Source: Gastrodia elata
Lineage: Eukaryota; Streptophyta; Magnoliopsida; Asparagales; Orchidaceae
Length of the DNA: 64,000 nucleotides
Direction: 5' to 3'
Assembly: GCA_016760335.1 (NCBI GenBank)
Contig: CM028670.1
Location: forward strand, 41,211,746 to 41,275,745
A program made the translations under genes and the position numbers. Position 1 is the stretch's first letter. The number at the start of each line of letters is the position of its first letter. The notes below the pieces were generated by a model. It worked only from the letters and a program-made list of their open reading frames with translations, searched no databases and had not been told where the DNA came from. This document shows positions 47,311 to 59,960 of the stretch, piece after piece.

Positions 47311-47860
47311 AGCACCAGCAGAATCTCCTCTCCGATCAACATCGGGATGTTCACTGCCAAAGCTTTGGATCAACAGCTTTCGGGGCACTCCTCGCTCCTA
47401 CAGGCCTCTCTGGGCTTATCTTCGCCCCCTGGAAGGATGTCCCTGAGAAGCATGGAGCCCGTGTCCCTGATGAGTTCCCGTCACTCCGCCTTCGTACAGC
47501 TTGAGAAGCAGCAGCAGCAGCATAGGCAGCAACAGACTCTGAGGAGCTTAAGCTCCCGAGATCTTGGGGATTGCGGATGATGCCCCTGAGCTCGTCTTGG
47601 TCCCAGTGGGGCTCGCCTCCGGGATGCTCGATTGGGGCCTGATGGGCGAAGAGCTGGGCCGGCTCAGGCACTCGTCTTCTTTTGAGCTGTGCTCTAATGG
47701 AGAAGAGCCTGATTTTTCGTGGGTTCATTCCCTCGGGAAGAGGTCCCCCTGAGAAGTCGGCGGCCAAATCCTCAGGTATGATCCCAATGGAGAAGCCGAT
47801 CTCAATGATTATGATCGTGCAGGTGCCATTGGAGCTTAGCTGGAGCAGTAGATTAATCTG
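47311..47860 (+). pseudogene. plant CCCH zinc-finger protein, C-terminal fragment
   Basis: Plus-strand frames match the C-terminal tail of plant ankyrin/CCCH zinc-finger proteins (OXS2/AtC3H30-like, by family knowledge): SSPINIGMF, LLQASLGLSS, GRMSLRSMEPVSLMSSR, EKQQQQ, RSLSSRDLG, then WGLMGEELGRLRHSSSFEL, NGEEPDFSWV and PPEKSAAKSSG. The terminal GAWLEQ motif reads GA-stop-LEQ-stop. There are at least three frameshifts and two stops, and the zinc fingers and ankyrin repeats are absent. Related genes often have one long coding exon, so I cannot tell retroposition from a DNA-level fragment. Confidence 0.8.
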
Positions 47861-47919
47861 GATGGGCCAATTTTACTTATGCTGCCTTTTTTGCTAGTAC
47901 CAATTAAACAACATCCCAA

Positions 47920-48150
47920 TACTTGGTTAAATTTTCTTGGCTGGAAATGGTTGGACAGCGCCGAGACCGGCCAGCATGTACTCCACGACCTAGTGCCGCA
48001 GCGGCGGCTCCGAGTGGCAGAGCCGGTGCTGGACGTCGACTCCCCGCCGCAGCAAGGCCAACTTCTACCTCATCACGTCAAGGCTGGCCGGCCTCGGCAG
48101 CCGCATTCCGCTGGTTCGGCGGCGCCTGCAGCTAGCGGAACCTAACCGTC
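47920..48150 (+). other. GC-rich coding-like remnant, unidentified
   Basis: A GC-rich block much richer than its surroundings, ending abruptly in AT-rich DNA near 48190. One plus-strand frame contains SKANFYLITSRLAGLGSRIP, which looks protein-like, but other frames are also open and I recognise none. It may be another captured gene fragment. Confidence 0.35.
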
Positions 48151-48189
48151 CTCGTCCACACAACCTCTCTACCCTGGAGGTAGAGCTTT

Positions 48190-49300
48190 TTTTAAGGGTT
48201 TTTTTTAATAATTTAAATTTTAAATGAAATGACATTTTTCTTTTTAAAATTTTAAAAATAATATTTTAGGTGCTTTCAATATAAATTTTAAAAATAATAT
48301 TTATATTATTTTAATATAAATAAATATATACTAATTAATAAAATATATTCAAAATTAATTTTTTTAGATATCAATCAATAGTTCTAGCATTTCCTTTTTA
48401 AAATTATAAAACATAAAAAAGTTTTTTCCTGCATCTTTCTATCATCTTATAGCGATATCGATGATGGCGAAAAATCACGATAATAATAATGATAATTATT
48501 GTTATTATTAGACTAAGAATTAGGAGAATATTTGGATAATATAATTATTTTGTGTTGCATATATCACTTGTCCACGAGTTAAAGCTTTTAGTGAATGTTT
48601 CAATTTGCAAAGCTTTGCCCTGCTTTTTACTAACATGTATATGTAGTAATAGAAGAGAAAATAAAGAAATATGCTTAGTAAATGTTAGGTTGTGAGCCTT
48701 ATATCGAGAGTTTGTGTTATATGTGCGGAGTGATGAATGTGTTATGCTGCAGTGAGAACGAGCATTGAGTTTTTGGTGAGCCAATCTTTTCTTAAACTTG
48801 ATGTGTTTTTGTTGTAATGAATTATTGTATGTGTTGCAAAAAAGATAAGCTTCTGCTAACTCGATGTATTTTGAAAATCCAAACTCCCCTAAACTAGATC
48901 CAAGGGTGTTCCTGGCATGCAGGATGCATTGTGAATTTGATTTTTCACCTGCTAAACACCTGAATTTCTAGTACGTGCATTTATTACACCTGATTTTGTT
49001 CATCTTCATCATCAGACAAAGGAAAGATATGCTACTTTATTGTACCTAGAGAAACTCGCTTCATCAAACTTTCTACCTTTGGAAACATTCAATCAAAGAG
49101 CGGCATACACTGCAATCCACAAACGATAATTTTTAATGAAGTAATTGTTATAAGTTGAATGCTAGCCTTAAGCATGGTTAGAAAGTGTATAATAATCTCT
49201 CTTTGATCTCTCATTAACAAGAACTAATAGTGTTACAACAAGGAAGCTTAAACTTTCAATGAAGAAAGAAACTTATTTCTATTAACCAATACTATATTTT
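48190..49300. other. AT-rich intergenic region
   Basis: I see no gene or element with clear ends. It includes an imperfect AAT/ATT stretch at 48480-48510. It separates the pseudogene region from the 3' end of the kinase gene. Confidence 0.5.
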
Positions 49301-49374
49301 ACAATAAAAATTTCACAAATAAAATGTGTATAATCTCTGAAAAATATCAAGGAAAAAAGAATTTATGGCACAAT

Positions 49375-49586
49375 GGAAAGGCCATATTCTAATAAATTTT
49401 ATTCAAAAAGAGCATTTACATTGGTTTAGATGAGCTTCTTTAAGTACTGAACTCCATTTCATGCAAAAAAAGCCTTCAGAAGGGGCATATACAGCAAATT
49501 TGGTCTTGACCTTATACCCTCCATTTTCTCCCATGCTACAGTTCAAGCCAAGGGAGCAAAGAAAATCTTCAGAAAGGCACCTCATA
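49375..49586 (-). other. 3' UTR of the kinase gene with poly(A) signal
   Basis: Follows the TAA at 49587-49589. An AATAAA lies on the minus strand at about 49397-49402, some 185 bases downstream of the stop, a normal distance for a plant gene. The cleavage site is not determinable. Confidence 0.45.
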
Positions 49587-52500
49587 TTACCAATGTTTCT
49601 TGGACTTGACCGTATCGAGACGAGCCTTCCGTACAGCTTGCTGAATTTGTCTCTCATGCTCTTTCAGCAACTCTTCCATATTCCCACCTGAAGGCATCAA
49701 TGGTCCTGAATATTGAATTCTTCTGTTTTTCCCACCATAACCCTGAGTTCAATGAAACATGCATAACTACAAGGAATTGGGAATATATGAGCTTAAAAAA
49801 GCACTAGTATGCATAAAAAACTAAGAGATCTATGACGATAATTTAAAAGCAACTGACAATAAAAACTCCAAATAAATATTCTATGTAGAGTATATGATTA
49901 TAAACAAAAACAAAATGTTTTTGTTGCAACAAGTGTTCTTAAGAATATTAAGCATTTATTTGTATTCAAGAATACAAGTGATACTAGATTATAGATTCAT
50001 GTAAGAAACTATTTTCATAGAAAGATGCTGAACTATGTGCAGATACATTTTTATAGCATCAAACAGTTGATAACATCAGCAATTCAAGTCAAATAATAAA
50101 TTTGCTATAAAAGCATGAATAATGATTGTGTTAATTGTTCATATTGATCATTTTTGTTTTAAAATTTTCTTTTTATAAGTTCAGTGTGTTGGGCTTTCAT
50201 GAAGTAATGCCCACATAATTCAGCAACTAGCATTTTCAATTTTGTATGTTTATTTAATAATAACAAGCAATAATTAAAAAAGGAAAGTTCAGAATATGTA
50301 AGTCTTACCATTAAGGTGTTCCGGCCTCCAGTCATTGCATCCCTCTTTTGAGTAGAGGAGGTTCTATTGAGCACACGCAGCTTCTCATTTGGCTCAGCAG
50401 TATCAAGTTTACTGTGCCGGGAACTCATACTACTCCTTGTATTGGCAAACTCCATACCACTACTCGGTGGAACATAAGAATTTTGTGATATCAACTGTTC
50501 ACCATTGGGCACCCTAACAGTGCTGGAAGTGCGTTTAATCGTTCTCATATCATTCTTCTTAACCCAAGAGGAGCCAAATGTGCTTGGGTGCATTGCTGAA
50601 TTAGAGTTTGATAAGCCATTTTGGGCTACTCTGGGAGGATCAATGGGAAACCCTGAACCAGCTTCTACATGACTATACTTATCGCTTGCACTCTTGGGAT
50701 TTGGTTGTCCCTGCCATCTCTGCAAATTTATTTAAAACACAGCATGAGAGAGTTATAAAGTAGTTCATTTTAACGAAACAAAGAAAGAAAGCAGTTTGGT
50801 ATAGAAAGCCTAATTTTGGCACAAAAAAAGTAATTTATTATCACTGTATAAGAGAAAAAAATGTCTTAGTTCTTATAATATTCTAGGAAATGGAAAAGAG
50901 ATCTTTCTTTATCATAAGATGTATTGCATAAATTGTAACAATTTCAGCTGTCATCATCAGATCATTTTTGGTACCTGAAGGTCCCCATTGGCATCTAGCC
51001 CTGGCATAGGTTTGTGGCATGCTGTACCACTCTTTGCAGGCTCTGATGCTTTATCATTACGAGCAGCATCCCTTCGCCTATCAGTATAGCAAATATTGCA
51101 AGTGTGATTAATTTAAATCACTATAAAATGGATTTTTCATGATACAAAATTGTCTTTTGCACAATGTTCTGGCATTTCCCAAGCTGTTTTTTTATCAAAG
51201 TTTAGCCAAATGCATACCTTCTAGCTTCCTCATCTCGAAGTCTGACATCATACTCCTTGCTTGGTGGATATTTAGGCAAGCTTGAAGGATCACAGGGGAA
51301 AGGCTTCGTTGTGAAAAACTGAAAAATATTGCTCAAATATATTATTCGATTGAGTAACAATGCACATAAATATATATAAACAAAAGACAGACATAGTGAA
51401 TGCAAGAAAATAATAGTTATGAATTCAAATCGCTAAAATGTTACATATAATTAAAGTTATTTACTGAAATAATCCTACAGTTATTAACAAGTGCCCAATT
51501 TAACCACGACTATTAAAATGTCTAAAATATTCCCAAAGTATTTAAAAGTTCAAATTAATCATATTTTAAATTTTTTATCTATTTTGGATGAAAAATTAAA
51601 TTAATGAAAGCATTTTAGCATGAGTGTGATGTCATGTTATCATAATGCCCATATTTAATTTAAAATTTTCATCTAAAATGGATGAAAACATTAATATGGG
51701 ACTAAATTGGATTTTTAAATGAAGTTGAGGGACTATAATGGGCAGTCCACTAATTGGGTAATTCAATTGTGCATTTTTAATAGTCCTATCTCAAGAAATA
51801 CCATGAATAATTCCAACAAACAAAACTTCAAAAAATGAGAAAATTAACCATTAAACTTAAGGCGGGGTAATCATCAAAAGCATAAATTGAGTAAACTCTA
51901 TAAGCAGAGCTTATTAATCATACTGAAGACTGAAGTAGCACAAAACTAGTAAAACAATTTGATAACATAAAAGCCATTTGACACTAAATGAGAGAACTTG
52001 CTGGAATTGAGCTCACTTCACTTCGAAGAGCGGAAGTCGCTGTTCCTCGGTCCTCTGGCTGAATCGCAAGAAGAGTATCCAAAAGAAACAAAGTTGAAGA
52101 AGGGCAATCCTTGAATGTCTCTCCTATTCGACGAGGGTATGGATGCTGAGGTTTGAAAATCGTTGCATGGGGTAACTTCGGTTTTCTCCAGTACTCCTCT
52201 GGAGGAGACCCGCAGAGCTTGAAAATTTTATGCAATTGTTCTACCTGCAATGGGATAGGGAAACTTAACATGTAATGCATGCAAATTAGAACAGATCAGC
52301 ACAAAGGACAATCATTCTGCAACGTGAAAACAATATACACAGAACCAAAGCAGTTCATTTAGGTGAATAATTTAGGAAAAAATGCAACTCATTTGCACAT
52401 ACGTCCTTCCATTTTAAATAAACAAGCATGCCTCATGGTTTACGTTAAATGCCAAATATATAGTTCACCCCTTGAGACATTGACTAATATTGCAGAAACA

Positions 52501-54817
52501 GGCCAAATTATTAAACCATATAGTCTTTGAGCAAGTTATCTTTAATGTAAAGAAAATAAAGTGAAAATAGTAAACCATAAGCCAGTGAAGTGCCAACAAT
52601 CAGCGACCGTTCCTGTTGGTTACTGGTTATAACCAATGATCAAAGAAAAGAAGAATACCTCAGTTCTTCCTGGCATGATAGGCTTTCCAGCAATCAATTC
52701 AGCAAGGATGCAGCCACTACTCCATAAATCAACGGCAACACCATATTCAGTGGCACCCAACAAGAGCTCAGGAGGCCGGTACCATAGAGTCACAACACGG
52801 CTTGTTAAGGATTGCTTCTGGTCAGGGTTGAAAAATGTTGCCAGGCCAAAGTCTGCTATTCGAAGGATGCCATCATTTCCAATCAGAAGGTTAGATCCCT
52901 TAATATCTCTATGCAAGACTCCATGACGATGGCAGTGTTCAAGTCCACAAAGTAGTTGTTGCATGAAGCATTTAATCTAAAAATGCAAATAGGTGAAATA
53001 AAACAAGAACAGCTTGTAAAACGAAACAATGAGTGAAAGTTCTGATGTGTCAAAAGAAATGGGATAAAATTGGAAATGAAGTTCAATGCTCAAATATGAT
53101 CAATATGAATCTCACATGTATTGGATTGGCTCTAATGGCACTTATCTGAGAGCCAGCCCAATTTCTCTAAAACCCATCCTAGCCAAAATTTGATTCAAGA
53201 TATCATAATATTTTTTCCCAAAACAAATCATGTTTAAGAAGTTTATACCTGCGGCTCAGTGAACTTGATGCTGGGCGTTGCAGCAAGCCCAGCAAGGTCA
53301 TGATCCATATATTCAAATACAAGATACAGATTACTTGACATTCTTGATGTAACTATTCCTTCTAGCTTTATAACATTAGGGTGGTTAAGTTTACGCAAAA
53401 TAAGAATTTCTCTTGCCATGAAACGAACACTTTCGGGATCCATATTGACAAAACGAACTTTCTTGAGAGCAACGATTTTTTTGGTTTGAAGATCACGCGC
53501 TTTATACACATTGCTGTAAGTTCCTTGTCCAATCTGAAATGAACAATAATAACAACAAAAAAATGCAGAATAAAAACCATGGAATTCAGACCGTATAAAC
53601 AATAAACTATCTCTCAGCCTACCAGTTACACTACTAGAATATCCAAAAAACCAGTAAGAATCAATATAATGAACAAGAGTAAGTTTGAATTTAAGGATTT
53701 ACAAAAGTAAGTGATTCATGGCATCTAAAGAAAAAATTTACTAACCCACAAATTTGCAGATAAAGTAAATCTTTCTTTAACAAGGCAAATAAAGAATACT
53801 TAAAAAAAGAACAATGGCTAGAGATCGGGTATATGAGTTTATCCTTGTCAAATAGACACAAAAACATTCGTTAAGCATAAAACAAATGGGGATGTTAAAA
53901 CATCAGTTCAAAACTAGTTATAATAAACTGAGAAATGATCATAACAGTTCAAAACGAGTTATAATAAACTGAGAAATGATCATGTGGAAGGGTCTATGGA
54001 AATAGGGCCCATTAAAGATAATAAAAAATATATTTTGATAGTTTAGCATGCAAAACAAAGGTTAGAGGATGCACCATTGAGATGAGCAATAGAATTAAAA
54101 AGTTATTTGGTTCCTTATATCACGTGCTATGCTATACTATCAGTTAATGAAGTCGAGATAACATGTGTTTGATTGTCTGTAATGCTATCTAGATTTTAAA
54201 TGATTACCAAAACTGCCATTGAAATATTTTCGCATCAAAAATTGTTGTTTTCCTACAAGCAATTAAAAGTCTGAGCACAAAAATACAGCACACAAAAAGT
54301 ATCATGAAAGAAACAAAATAAATGCAAGACGCAGCAGCAAAACCTTATTTAATTTCTCAAATGAATCTGCTCTTCGAGGAAGCCAACCATTCAATGCTTC
54401 TGGTGCAACATTTGTGAGCCAAACAGGCCAACCCGCAGCCACACATTCACCTGAAAAACCATTTGGCACATCATAAATCCCAGAGTTTGAACGGCCATTT
54501 CCCACCCCACCCAAAATCTTCAATTGGGGATCTTTCCCATTTGCTCTGACATCAACAGTACTGCTTCTCTGGCGCACAAGAGGCATTCCACTTCCATCCA
54601 AAGAGAATGCTGACAAACAATTGTTCGCCAATTCATTAGATTGTTTAGATAAAGAAGGAATCAGATTGTCCTGTGGCTTACCTCCAATGCTTCTAGATGA
54701 AGCAGCATCTTTCTTCTTCGAAGGAGTAACAAGCCGATTTAAGGGTTTTCTTGTTCCCTTTCCCAATTCCTCAACAGTTTCCTCTGCTTGAATTCCTTTA
54801 GAACAAATGCAGCCCAT
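49587..54817 (-). CDS. CDK-like Ser/Thr protein kinase, IBS1/At1g54610-type, 691 aa
   Basis: Eight coding exons with GT-AG introns: 54817-54344, 53533-53249, 52976-52659, 52244-52017, 51318-51218, 51077-50975, 50719-50309 and 49742-49587. The sum is 691 codons plus stop, with phases agreeing throughout. Residues 1-8, MGCICSKG, form an N-myristoylation site with nearby cysteines for palmitoylation, predicting membrane attachment. The kinase domain starts near residue 159 (IGQGTYSNVYKARD); Lys182 is in VALKK, Glu200 in the PSTAIRE-equivalent helix (FMAREI), Asp277 in HRDIKGSN, Asp295 in DFG, and RPPE at 320-323. The tail keeps FFTTKPFPCDPSSLPKYPPS and a basic C-terminus (RQIQQAVRKARLD), typical of the family. 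All catalytic residues are present and no stop interrupts it. Family length (about 700 aa) fits. Substrate and cyclin partner cannot be read from sequence. Confidence 0.95.
53904..53984. repeat. two-copy 41-base direct repeat in kinase intron 1
   Basis: CAGTTCAAAAC...GAAATGATCAT occurs at 53904 and again 41 bases later at 53945, with one or two differences. It looks like a recent local duplication without effect on coding. Confidence 0.75.
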
Positions 54818-55240
54818 AAAGAAGAACTAGAAAGTTCCCCCTTTTTTCCACAGTTTATACCAGGCTGAAGATGAAGAATAAACGAAATGTTCTAAACCCT
54901 AATGGCGAGATGATATTTCTTCAAAAGCTTCAAATTTGGAGACGGACCTAAGGCGGTTTCCCGGCTTAAGATCTACATAAACAAACAAATCGCCTCCTTT
55001 TTTATCAAAAAGATATTTTCGTTAAGAAATCTGGCTGGAATCGTCGGTATAAGATTCAAATCCCAAGGGACGGAGATAGGGTTCCGAAGCTCTTCTGATC
55101 TATCAGCAGGTTTCCTATGAATCTACAGGCATTCTTTCTTCTTCATCTATTCCTCTCCTCACCTTTACCGCACACCCTCTCCCCAATATCTGTTTCTGGC
55201 ATTGGAAAGGCAGAAAGGAGGAATGCGTAACTGAAAGCAT
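54818..55240 (-). other. 5' UTR and promoter-proximal region of the kinase gene
   Basis: Upstream of the start codon the minus strand is less AT-rich and has CT/GA-rich stretches typical of plant leaders, ending near 55240 where strongly AT-rich DNA begins. No clear TATA box is visible. The start ATG was chosen because the MGC N-terminus is characteristic of the family. Confidence 0.45.
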
Positions 55241-55980
55241 TTAAGTTAATCCTCTAATTAGAAAATATATTAAAATTAATTATTTAAATTTTTTATTTGC
55301 TTCACAAGGTTAATATAAAATGGAATTCTATGTTTAATAAAAGCTGTTATAAATGCAGGAATTCCGGTACAATGTTCGAGGATAAAATAAAAAATAAGCC
55401 TACAAAAATATACTTTTTTTTTTTTTTTTTTTTAATGTAAAGAGAAATGCTAATTCAATTTGTTGATGTGATTCAACTAATATGATTTAGATTATTAATA
55501 TTTATTTATTTATATTAAAATAATATAAATATTATTTTTAAAATTTATATTAAAATAATAATTAAATTTTATTGAATGAATTTTTTTAGATGCCACATCA
55601 ATATTTCTTGATTAGTATATATATTTTTATCTATTTTTAAGGTAAAAATGATATTCTCAATTATTTATTTATACATAATTACATCATCTATATATTATTA
55701 TATTTTTTAATGTAATATACATCATCTATATATTATTATTTATTAAAATAGATTTAATCTGATTTTTTTGAGAGAAAAAAAAAATTTTTGAAAGATCCAT
55801 AAATTATTTGGAGAGGTGAATCTTAAATCTGGTTAGTATTATAATTTCTACCCATCTTTACCTCTTAAATGTCTGATAATTAAATCGTCATAAAAGAGAT
55901 TCAAACTTCAATATTGAACCAAAGTTGAATCAGGTTAATTTGTTATTAAAGCAAACATTATTTAATTAATTTCTTTCCCC
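55241..55980. other. AT-rich intergenic DNA upstream of the kinase gene
   Basis: No gene seen. It contains a T run of about 21 at 55411-55433 and low-complexity AT sequence. Confidence 0.5.
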
Positions 55981-56133
55981 AATCTTGTGTCGTCTCTCGC
56001 TGCGACGAAGTGCTGTTGCGCTACTGACAGGGCTTCGTGGGATCAGTATTTGCTCCTTCTAGATCTGATTCGTCTTGCGATGTGATCTTCTTCTGTCAAT
56101 CTTTCGTCGATCGGAGGATAGAAGCGGTACATT
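55981..56133 (+). other. possible orphan 5' leader exon
   Basis: A GC-richer block with TCTCTCGCTGCGACGAAG-like leader composition ends in a possible donor (GAAGCG|GTACATT) and is followed by T-rich intron-like DNA with CAG acceptor candidates at about 56188 and 56336. No coding exon follows that I can recognise before LINE sequence starts at 57737. It could be a non-coding transcript or the head of a gene whose body was lost. Confidence 0.25.
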
Positions 56134-57434
56134 CCACTTCCCTTCTTCGTATAGATTGAAAATATAGCTCCTTTTGTGTTCCGCAGTCGATGGCCATGAT
56201 CTTTAATTTATCTTGACTCTTTCTAATGAGTGTAATTGTGCATGATTTAGTCAGAAAACCTAGCTATTGAAATGTTTCTTCTTGTTTGATCTGTTTTTGT
56301 GTTTCTTTTCTTTTAATTTTTCAATGTCATTCAGAAATTAAAGGATTATCTAGGTTGGGATTAGTGTATATATTACTCTTGTATTTTTTTTTGATATTTT
56401 ATCGTATTCCATGATACTTGTCTTTTTTTTTTTGAGTGCATAGATGGAGAGTTTTTCATTCAGTTTGGTGTTTCTTTTGGTAGTATGGCTTCTGTTATGC
56501 TTGCATCCTACTATTGGGATTAGGCTTGTGATCGACAGGGAAGAGTGCTTTCTCCCTTTATGTTCCATATAAAGGAGATAGTATCGGCTTTTCGTTTGTG
56601 TTATCAAGGCTAAGAATTCGTGGCATCATGGCAATGAGAATGTCGATCTCGTGGTATGCATTTATTGTTTCTGAGAGTTTAGAGTGTTTGACTTGGCTTT
56701 ACCAAGCTTATCTAACGTATTTAACTGAATGGGTCTCCCTGGCCGCAATGATAACCTTTACTCATTGGTGTTGCTCATATAAACCTGACACCTTGAAACA
56801 TAAATTCAATTTATTTCAATTGCATTGTTTAATGTTGGAAGGATCAAAATCCTTTCTTTGTTTTTACAAAGACATCTAATTATCTTCCATCTCTTTAAGC
56901 GATCATGTATAACTTTTAAACAAGTAGTAAAATATATAAATCACATATACTAAAATAAAATGGAGAGATTTTAGATGTTTTAAAGCTATTTTCTTTTGCA
57001 TTTTGTAATTATTTTTTTTTTCATTTTTTGTGATTTGGTCTTGCTTTCAAGAGAGTAATGTTATGAACTATTACAAAGCACACTTATTATGAAAAAAGGG
57101 CATCCCACAATTCCTATGTGCCACACAGCCCAGTGTGTGCTGGATGCAACAACTCTGAGTTACAACAGTGATGAAACCATTAGTTTCTTTAGCATCAAAG
57201 AAGAGAAAGCTAAACAGCACATCATCTTAGGAGGGGGGTTATTCTGTATTGTTTCTTAGATGTTTTCTTACTTCCAAGTTCAAACTTTGTTAGCTAGAGT
57301 TTTTACTTTGACCTAGGAATATCAACTACTAATATCTTTTTATTAACAGTATATTAAGTTTTTTCATTTTGTTCTCTTTGACCTGCAAAGCTGCTAATGC
57401 AACAGAGTTTTGCAATTAGCTTTTTTAATTTAAT
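56134..57434. other. intergenic or intron-like region, nothing identified
   Basis: T-rich with a few short open frames (for example 56598-56879) that match nothing I know. No element termini are seen. Confidence 0.4.
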
Positions 57435-57507
57435 TGGGATGTAGCTCAAATGGAAAAGCGCTCGTATTCTATGCGAGAGATTCAGGGTTCGATCCCTTGT
57501 TTCACCA
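57435..57507 (+). pseudogene. degenerate tRNA-Ala-like sequence
   Basis: 73 bases with a cloverleaf plan. The D-arm/A-box region GATGTAGCTCAAATGG and the B box GGTTCGATCC are well kept and resemble plant tRNA-Ala. The anticodon stem CTCG(T)/(G)CGAG encloses ATTCTAT, so the anticodon would be UCU instead of an alanine triplet. Acceptor pairing fails at three of seven positions (1-72, 3-70, 6-67). It is probably a tRNA pseudogene or the head of a decayed SINE, although the internal promoter boxes look usable. Confidence 0.6.
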
Positions 57508-57736
57508 AATAAATAAATTATAATTTTGTATATATGAATATATTTGCCATGTGATACCTATATGAAATAGTGAAAATTTTTTCATATAATTTATGTTATT
57601 TCTTTCAAACTCTATATTTAAGAATTTAAAATATTTCATTGGATTTAAATCACAAGCTACCACAAATTATGTTAATTGAATCGTTTTTTTTATCTTATTG
57701 CTTGTGTAAACAAATTCATTATGCATTAAGAGCTCT

Positions 57737-58538
57737 AGCATGCATCATCAAGTCAATCGTAGGCTCTCCATTGGGAAAATTCTATCATTCCAACTAGATG
57801 AAACAATCATCCTTGTGCTTAAATTGAATAATGATAATATTTTGCCTTCTGCCACATCTGATCATGCCCCTTTGTTTATTTAGGCTCCTCCTATTATTAA
57901 GAACCCTAATTGATATTGCTTTAAAAACTATTGGATGAATTATGTAGATATTCAAACTATTATTAAATCCACCTGGAACAACTCTTATGGGGGAGACCCT
58001 CTCTTTGCTATCTACAAAAAATTGGTTCAAATGAAGAAATTCTGAAATTATTGAACTCTTGTTGGCTTTCTATTCCTTTGAAAATTAGTGATCTCATATT
58101 TGCTCAAATTGAAGCTATTGCTAATAGCAATTTTTATTCTCACAACGATATTTGTCTCAATCGAATGTATTAGAGCAATAAAGCTCTTAAAGAGGCAATC
58201 TTCAATGAAATTTAATGGGCAAAGCAGCATACTAAAGCTCATTGACTCTTTTTTGGGGAAGATAATATTAAATTTTTCTATATTCAGATAACTATTAGAA
58301 AGAATCAGCAAAGCAAAATTTTAATTCATTTGAAGGAAGCAGGAAGAAGCTGTACAGTACTTTGATAATCTTCTTAATCTAAAATCTGGCCATCATAACA
58401 ATTCCTTTCCCTTTCATGCTAAAATTGAGGATGCTAGCATTCTAATATTTGTAGGCCATTCACTGAATTTAAATTAAACTTGCCTTATTCTCCATTAAGA
58501 CCCAACGCTAGTCCTGGTTTGGACGGTTTTACTTATTT
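57737..58538 (+). pseudogene. LINE endonuclease/RT remnant (5' part)
   Basis: Plus strand: the endonuclease end motif LPSATSDHAPLF (near 57848), then linker segments (AIYKKLVQMKKF; WAKQHTKAH; IRKNQQSK), then the start of the RT domain (PNASPGLDGFTYF at about 58499-58538). This is the ORF2 order of plant L1-type LINEs. Many stops and frameshifts. Split at 58538 by a solo LTR. Confidence 0.8.
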
Positions 58539-59156
58539 TGTGACGTCCCCCAATCCTGGCTCCCAACAGGGGTGCAAGGATTGGGGTGGCATCAAATTGT
58601 AGTCGAGATTTATAATAATAACATAAACATCACAGATAATTGCTCAATTAATTTGAAAATAAGAAAATTATTTTTATTTCGATATAGTATCAATTACAGT
58701 AGTAGACTTTTCTTTTTTATTTAAAATATAAGAAGAAAATAAGAAAGTAAAAATGTAGCTGTTGATTATTCAGTGTTGTTCCAGTTCTTCAGCGTCATCC
58801 TGACCTGACATTTACAACGAAAATGCCAGGGTTGAACACCCGTTAGAGAAAATTCTAAGTACTTTTGGATATCATTAATTACATTGTATTTATAAGCGAA
58901 AAGCATGGAATTAAATTTATAAATTGCAGGGAAACAAAGTAATAAGGATTGAAGAGATAATATTTTTTTGAGGATTATTGTGGCTTTTCTATAAATCATC
59001 ATTGAATAATGATTGAAATAGTAGTAAGAGTAACATAAAAAATTAATATCTCTATCTCAAAAATGAATAAATAATAATAACATCGTTTAAGCGGGCAGTT
59101 ATTGAATCTTGAGGAATTAAGCATGTCTGCTTGATTATCATATTTTGGTTCTAACT

Positions 59157-59204
<48 letters not shown>

Positions 59205-59920
59205 CCTATGCTAGCTCCCTTGTAAGAATAATCATAGTATCATTATATCTTCCAAAGCATGATGATAACGAACTAGCCCTTTCTAAGCATAAAATTACAT
59301 TCTGTGCTGATTTTAAATAACTTCAATGAAACCCTATTTTTACTCAATCAAGATCCATTATTTACTTTTGGTAGTATCTCAAATAGTGACAATATACTTA
59401 AATCATGAAGTTTGCAAGATTAATAAGTATATAATTAAATCAATGAATTTGCAAGTTTCAAAGCAAAGCAAAGAACATGTAATTAAATCAATATATATAT
59501 ATATATACATGATATCTAGGGTACCTATTTTTCTCGCTAAGTTGAATCTCTTTTAAATTTGTGTAAATTTTTTTGATTAACATTATGATGAAAGAATTTT
59601 TATAAAAATACAGGTTTTCATTATCTTTTCTCTCTATGTTTCTATGTTAGTAAAAAGAATAAACATAAATATGGGGAAAAATAATGATTAAAATGGCGAA
59701 GAAGCAGTGTAACGTAAATAGTAATGATGGTGGAAAATTTGTGATAATACTAATAATATCAATATTATTTATTATTATTATTATTATTTATATTTATAAA
59801 ATAAGAATAAAATAAGAATGTTGTTATTAGTTAGAGAGAGAATAATATATATATATATATATTTATTTATTTAAAAAGTAGAGATAATAATTAGGGATAA
59901 TAATGATAAAAATAATATTA

Positions 59921-59960
<40 letters not shown>

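Noticed and set aside
56598..56879. 93-residue open frame downstream of the leader-like block
   Set aside because: No splice evidence, no domain, and composition like surrounding non-coding DNA.
57435..57507. Functional tRNA-Arg (UCU)
   Set aside because: Body matches tRNA-Ala, and acceptor-stem pairing is broken at three of seven positions.
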